Assembly: GCA_947087645.1 (NCBI GenBank)
Contig: CAMUDN010000003.1
Location: 1 to 64,000 of the forward strand
DNA length: 64,000 bases
Reading direction: 5' to 3'
Source: an uncultured Bulleidia sp.
Lineage (GTDB): Bacteria; Bacillota_I; Bacilli_A; Erysipelotrichales; Erysipelotrichaceae
The notes under the pieces are model-generated. The model searched no databases, had not been told where the DNA came from, and saw only the letters and a program-made list of their open reading frames with translations. Positions 61,088-64,000 of the stretch are shown here, piece by piece. The stretch's first letter is position 1, and each line of letters starts with the position of its first letter. The translations under genes and the position numbers were made by a program.

Positions 61088-61930
61088 ATGAGTGGAGTTT
61101 ATTTAGTTAATAAAGAAGAAGGTATGACATCATTTGATGTTATTGCTCGTTTACGTAAAATTTTAAAAATAAAAAAAATAGGTCATAGCGGAACTTTAGA
61201 TCCTCAAGCTAGTGGCCTTTTACTTGTTTTAACAGGTAAGTATACTAAGTTTATACCTTATTGTGTACAAAATAATAAACATTATGTTGCTCGCTTTGAG
61301 TTAGGCAAAGCTAGTGATACTGAAGATATTTGGGGTAATATTATAGCTACTAAAAAAAGTAATATACATCAGCAGAAAGAGTTAGATGAAGTTGCGAAAC
61401 AATTTAAAGAAATATACTATCAGACACCGCCAATGTATTCAGCAAAGAAAAAAGATGGTAAAAAGTTTTATGAATATGCAAGGTCAGGTATTACTTTTGA
61501 ACGTGAACCAATTAAAGTCGAGATAAAGCAATTAAAAGTAAAATGTCTAGGTGCCAATTGCTATGAAATGGATGCTATTGTTAGTAAAGGAACATATATG
61601 CGAACTTTAATTGTTGATTTTGCTAAAAGATTACATGAACTGGCTTGTATGACATCTTTAAAAAGGGTGAGTATTGAACATTTAACTTTAGATCAAGCTA
61701 TCAATATTGCTGATTTTAAAGAAAATACACCTTCTTTACAAATCGAAGCATGTATTGATCCTATATATCCATTAGTAGCCGTAAATAATCCGAAAGCTAT
61801 TTATGATGGTAAAAAAATGATTATTGATAGTGATGAAGATGTTGTTTTATTGACGTATGAAGGTAAAATATTAGCCGCTTATAAAAAAGAAAGTACTAAT
61901 TTATATCATAGCTTAAGGGGGCTTTTTTAA
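61088..61930 (+). CDS. truB: tRNA pseudouridine(55) synthase
   Basis: Makes the pseudouridine at position 55 of the tRNA T-loop. 280 residues: MSGVYLVNKEEGMTSFDV, the catalytic motif GHSGTLDPQASGLL (Asp38), then TPPMYSAKKKDGKKFYEYAR and SKGTYMRTLIVDFA, all standard. The start at 61088 gives the usual family N-terminus; in-frame starts at 61070 (TTG) and 61073 have no ribosome site either. One-base overlap (TAATG) with ribF, the common truB-ribF pair. Confidence 0.95.
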   Translation: MSGVYLVNKEEGMTSFDVIARLRKILKIKKIGHSGTLDPQASGLLLVLTGKYTKFIPYCVQNNKHYVARFELGKASDTEDIWGNIIATKKSNIHQQKELDEVAKQFKEIYYQTPPMYSAKKKDGKKFYEYARSGITFEREPIKVEIKQLKVKCLGANCYEMDAIVSKGTYMRTLIVDFAKRLHELACMTSLKRVSIEHLTLDQAINIADFKENTPSLQIEACIDPIYPLVAVNNPKAIYDGKKMIIDSDEDVVLLTYEGKILAAYKKESTNLYHSLRGLF

Positions 61931-62847
61931 TGAATATATATACATTACATATGCATTCGACAATAAATATTAAAGAAAAATTAGTGGCTTGTATTGGCTA
62001 TTTTGATGGACTCCATCGTGGTCATCAAGCTTTAGTAAAGAAAGTAATAAGTAAAGCTCATGAATTGCAAGCAGTACCAACTATGATCTCTTTTTATCCT
62101 GATCCTTGGGTTGTTATTAAAGATATTAAACAGCCTAAGCATATTACAACAATGAATGAAAGATATGCTTTAGCTGCTAAGCTAGGCATAGAGAATTTTA
62201 TCGTTTTAGATTTTACTAAAGAAGTAGCTGATTTAAGTCCACATGATTTTATTCATAATATTTTAGGACAATTATCTTTACAAGCTTTAATTTGTGGCTT
62301 TGATTTTCATTTTGGCCGTTTTGGTAGAGGTAATAGTCAATATCTGATAGATGAATGTAACTATCCTATTTATACCATTGAAGAAGTAAAAGATCATGAT
62401 GAAAAAATAAGTTCAACACGTATCTGTAAGGCATTGCAAGAAGGTAAAATAGAAGAAGTTAATCGTTTATTAGGTCGTGATTATATGATTGAAGGGAAAG
62501 TTATTCATGGCTTAGGTAATGGACATAAGTTAGGTTATCCAACCGCTAATATTGATTATTCTGATGAATTATTATTACCTAAATCAGGCATTTATGGTGG
62601 TTATCTTTTTGATGATGGCAAGAAAAAATTTTGTATGATCAGTTTAGGACATAATCCAAGTATCAAGTATCAAAATCGACTTTCTTTAGAAGTTAATATT
62701 TTTGATTTTGATAAAAATATTTATGGTCAAACAATTGCCATTTACTGGCTCGGTATGTTACGTGAAGAAATGTATTTTTCTCATAAAGATAATTTAATTG
62801 AACAATTAGAAAAAGATAAAGAAGAGGTTTTAAAAAAATGGAAGTAA
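61930..62847 (+). CDS. ribF: Bifunctional riboflavin kinase/FAD synthetase
   Basis: Phosphorylates riboflavin to FMN and adenylates FMN to FAD. 305 residues: N-terminal adenylyltransferase with IGYFDGLHRGHQALV (G-x-F-D-G-x-H-x-G-H) and SSTRICKAL; C-terminal kinase domain with GHKLGYPTANI, GIYGGYLFD and LEVNIFDFDKNIYG. Both activities look intact. It provides the FMN and FAD needed by the two flavin lipoproteins in this window. Overlaps truB and the next gene. Confidence 0.96.
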   Translation: MNIYTLHMHSTINIKEKLVACIGYFDGLHRGHQALVKKVISKAHELQAVPTMISFYPDPWVVIKDIKQPKHITTMNERYALAAKLGIENFIVLDFTKEVADLSPHDFIHNILGQLSLQALICGFDFHFGRFGRGNSQYLIDECNYPIYTIEEVKDHDEKISSTRICKALQEGKIEEVNRLLGRDYMIEGKVIHGLGNGHKLGYPTANIDYSDELLLPKSGIYGGYLFDDGKKKFCMISLGHNPSIKYQNRLSLEVNIFDFDKNIYGQTIAIYWLGMLREEMYFSHKDNLIEQLEKDKEEVLKKWK

Positions 62848-64000
62848 AGTTTCCGCTACTTTTTTTAGAACGGATGAAAGAATTATTACAAGATGAGTAT
62901 CCTGCTTTTTTATCATCTTTGGCAAAACCATATTATCGAAGTGGTCGTTATAATTTGTTAAAATGCAATACTTTTCCTGATGATGTAAAACCATGGCTTT
63001 TAGCGAAAAGCCCTTTTTGTAAAAATGCTACTTATTTTAAAGCAGGTATAAAACCAATTACATTAGCTAGTTATCGTAATGGTGGCTTTTATATGCAAGA
63101 AGCTTCTGCTTCAGCGGTCGTCGGTATTTTAAATCCCCAAGTTGGTGAATATATTTTAGACTTATGTGCAGCGCCCGGTTCAAAGATGACTCAAATAGCT
63201 GAATGCTTAAATCAAAAGGGAGTATTAGTAGCTAATGAATATAATCATGCTAGAGCTAATACTTTATTAGAAAATAGTATTCGTCATGGTATTCAAAATG
63301 CAATTATTTTAAATGAAGATACAAGTAAAATAGCTGCTGAAATGAGAGAGTGTTTTGATAAGGTGTTAGTTGATGCTCCTTGTTCTGGTGAAGGTTTATT
63401 TTGGAAACAAGTAGATGCTATTAAAGAGTGGTCATTAGATAATATTAAGCTTTGTGTTAAACGGCAAGCAATAATTTTGGAAAATGCTTATCATTGCTTA
63501 CGCAAAGGTGGTGATATGGTATATAGCACATGTACTTTTAACAAAGAAGAGAATGAAGAACAGATTTTATCTTTGCTAGCTAAACATGAAGATTTAGAAC
63601 TGTTGCCAATTGAAGTAAATTATGGTCGTCCTGGTTTTGATCCAAAGCATCTAACACGGCGTATTTTTCCTATGGATGGTGGTAGTGGTCATTTTATAGC
63701 ACTTTTACACAAAAAAGGTAATAGTGTACGTCGTAGTTGGTCAACGATTACAATGAATTCAGTTTGGCAAAGAGAAGTTAACAATATGTTAGTAGATAAG
63801 TATAAATACTTTTATACTTGGCAAAATAAATTATATGCTGGTAATTATCCTTTTTTAGTAACCAATAAATTGAAAGTGTTACGGCAAATGGTTTATGTGG
63901 GTGAAATAAAGCATCAAAAATTATTCTATGATCATGCCTTTTTTATGTCTTCAAACTTTAAGCAAGACTTAATTATTAAGATTAATCATGATGAATTTAA
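62838..64000 (+). CDS. RsmF-like RNA cytosine-C5 methyltransferase (cut by window edge)
   Basis: Open frame from ATG 62838 (GAAGAGG upstream, 10-base overlap with ribF) through the window end, 387 codons without a stop. NOL1/NOP2/sun family: N-terminal RNA-binding part, then YMQEASASAVVGIL, SAM motif LDLCAAPGSKMTQ, the catalytic cysteine in VDAPCSGEGLFWK and the second cysteine in YSTCTFNKEENEEQ. Residues beyond about 290 match the C-terminal extension of RsmF/YebU-type rRNA methyltransferases. The 3' end is missing, so the full length is unknown. Confidence 0.85.
   Translation, partial: MEVKFPLLFLERMKELLQDEYPAFLSSLAKPYYRSGRYNLLKCNTFPDDVKPWLLAKSPFCKNATYFKAGIKPITLASYRNGGFYMQEASASAVVGILNPQVGEYILDLCAAPGSKMTQIAECLNQKGVLVANEYNHARANTLLENSIRHGIQNAIILNEDTSKIAAEMRECFDKVLVDAPCSGEGLFWKQVDAIKEWSLDNIKLCVKRQAIILENAYHCLRKGGDMVYSTCTFNKEENEEQILSLLAKHEDLELLPIEVNYGRPGFDPKHLTRRIFPMDGGSGHFIALLHKKGNSVRRSWSTITMNSVWQREVNNMLVDKYKYFYTWQNKLYAGNYPFLVTNKLKVLRQMVYVGEIKHQKLFYDHAFFMSSNFKQDLIIKINHDEF

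Noticed and set aside
1..64000. CRISPR arrays, insertion sequences, prophage genes, rRNA genes, riboswitches
   Set aside because: No spaced direct repeats, transposase or integrase motifs, rRNA segments or conserved aptamer patterns were found by reading; no riboswitch precedes ribF or the NAD operon.

Overview
The window is chromosomal DNA of a low-G+C, Gram-positive-type anaerobe. It is AT-rich throughout, with TAA/TAG/TGA stops and strong GGAGG-type ribosome binding sites. The gene set (DnaB/DnaI helicase loading, MurT/GatD, HrcA/CIRCE heat-shock control, a V/A-type ATPase, a pyruvate:ferredoxin oxidoreductase, lipoprotein flavin reductases and a small type VII secretion locus) best fits an Erysipelotrichia-like Bacillota (Firmicutes) member, probably from a gut or oral habitat. 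The lineage is an inference from gene content; no rRNA is present. Nearly all genes point right; only ppx and one tRNA-Ser are on the minus strand. I see no insertion sequence, prophage or CRISPR array.

Region by region. 1-7.4 kb: ppx divergent from pyrH-frr-uppS-cdsA-dxr-rseP (translation recycling, isoprenoid carrier and phospholipid synthesis), then an orphan PTS EIIA and a proline iminopeptidase. 7.5-9.0 kb: a lipoprotein flavin reductase with urocanate-reductase-like active-site residues. 9.0-11.8 kb: radC, an AI-2E-type exporter and a divergent metal-binding lipoprotein. 11.8-20.3 kb: polA-mutM-coaE-dnaB-dnaI (replication and repair) and pfkA-pyk (glycolysis). 20.4-22.6 kb: tRNA-Ser(GGA) as a monocistronic unit, then a second flavin reductase carrying FMN-binding and FAD domains with a canonical fumarate-reductase active site.

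22.7-30.0 kb: CIRCE-hrcA-grpE-dnaK-dnaJ-clpB. 30.6-36.1 kb: a complete NAD salvage operon (NrtR-type regulator, pncA, pncB, nadD, nadE). 36.4-39.9 kb: nifJ/por. 40.1-48.5 kb: a nine-gene V-type ATPase operon in the order G/H-C-I-K-F-E-A-B-D, overlapping a glycosyltransferase gene. 49.6-55.6 kb: a flippase-like membrane protein, a glycolipid glucosyltransferase fused in frame to a complete RecX-like protein, YhaM exoribonuclease, and murT-gatD (lipid II amidation).

55.7-61.1 kb holds the most unusual system: a compact type VII-like secretion locus with two WXG100-size proteins (one without WXG but with a C-terminal YxxxD), a large lipoprotein with SLH-like repeats, an EssC homologue reduced to two membrane segments plus a single active FtsK/SpoIIIE ATPase domain, and an overlapping 81-residue protein. 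EssA, EssB, EsaA and EsaB are not recognisable. 61.1-64.0 kb: truB, ribF and a truncated (window edge) RsmF-like RNA methyltransferase.

Regulation readable in the sequence: many promoters have an extended -10 (TGnTAnnAT), and three genes (the AI-2E-type exporter, the flippase and truB) have a -10-like hexamer 6-8 bases before the ATG and no Shine-Dalgarno sequence, which suggests leaderless mRNAs. Operons are closed by clear hairpin-plus-T terminators.
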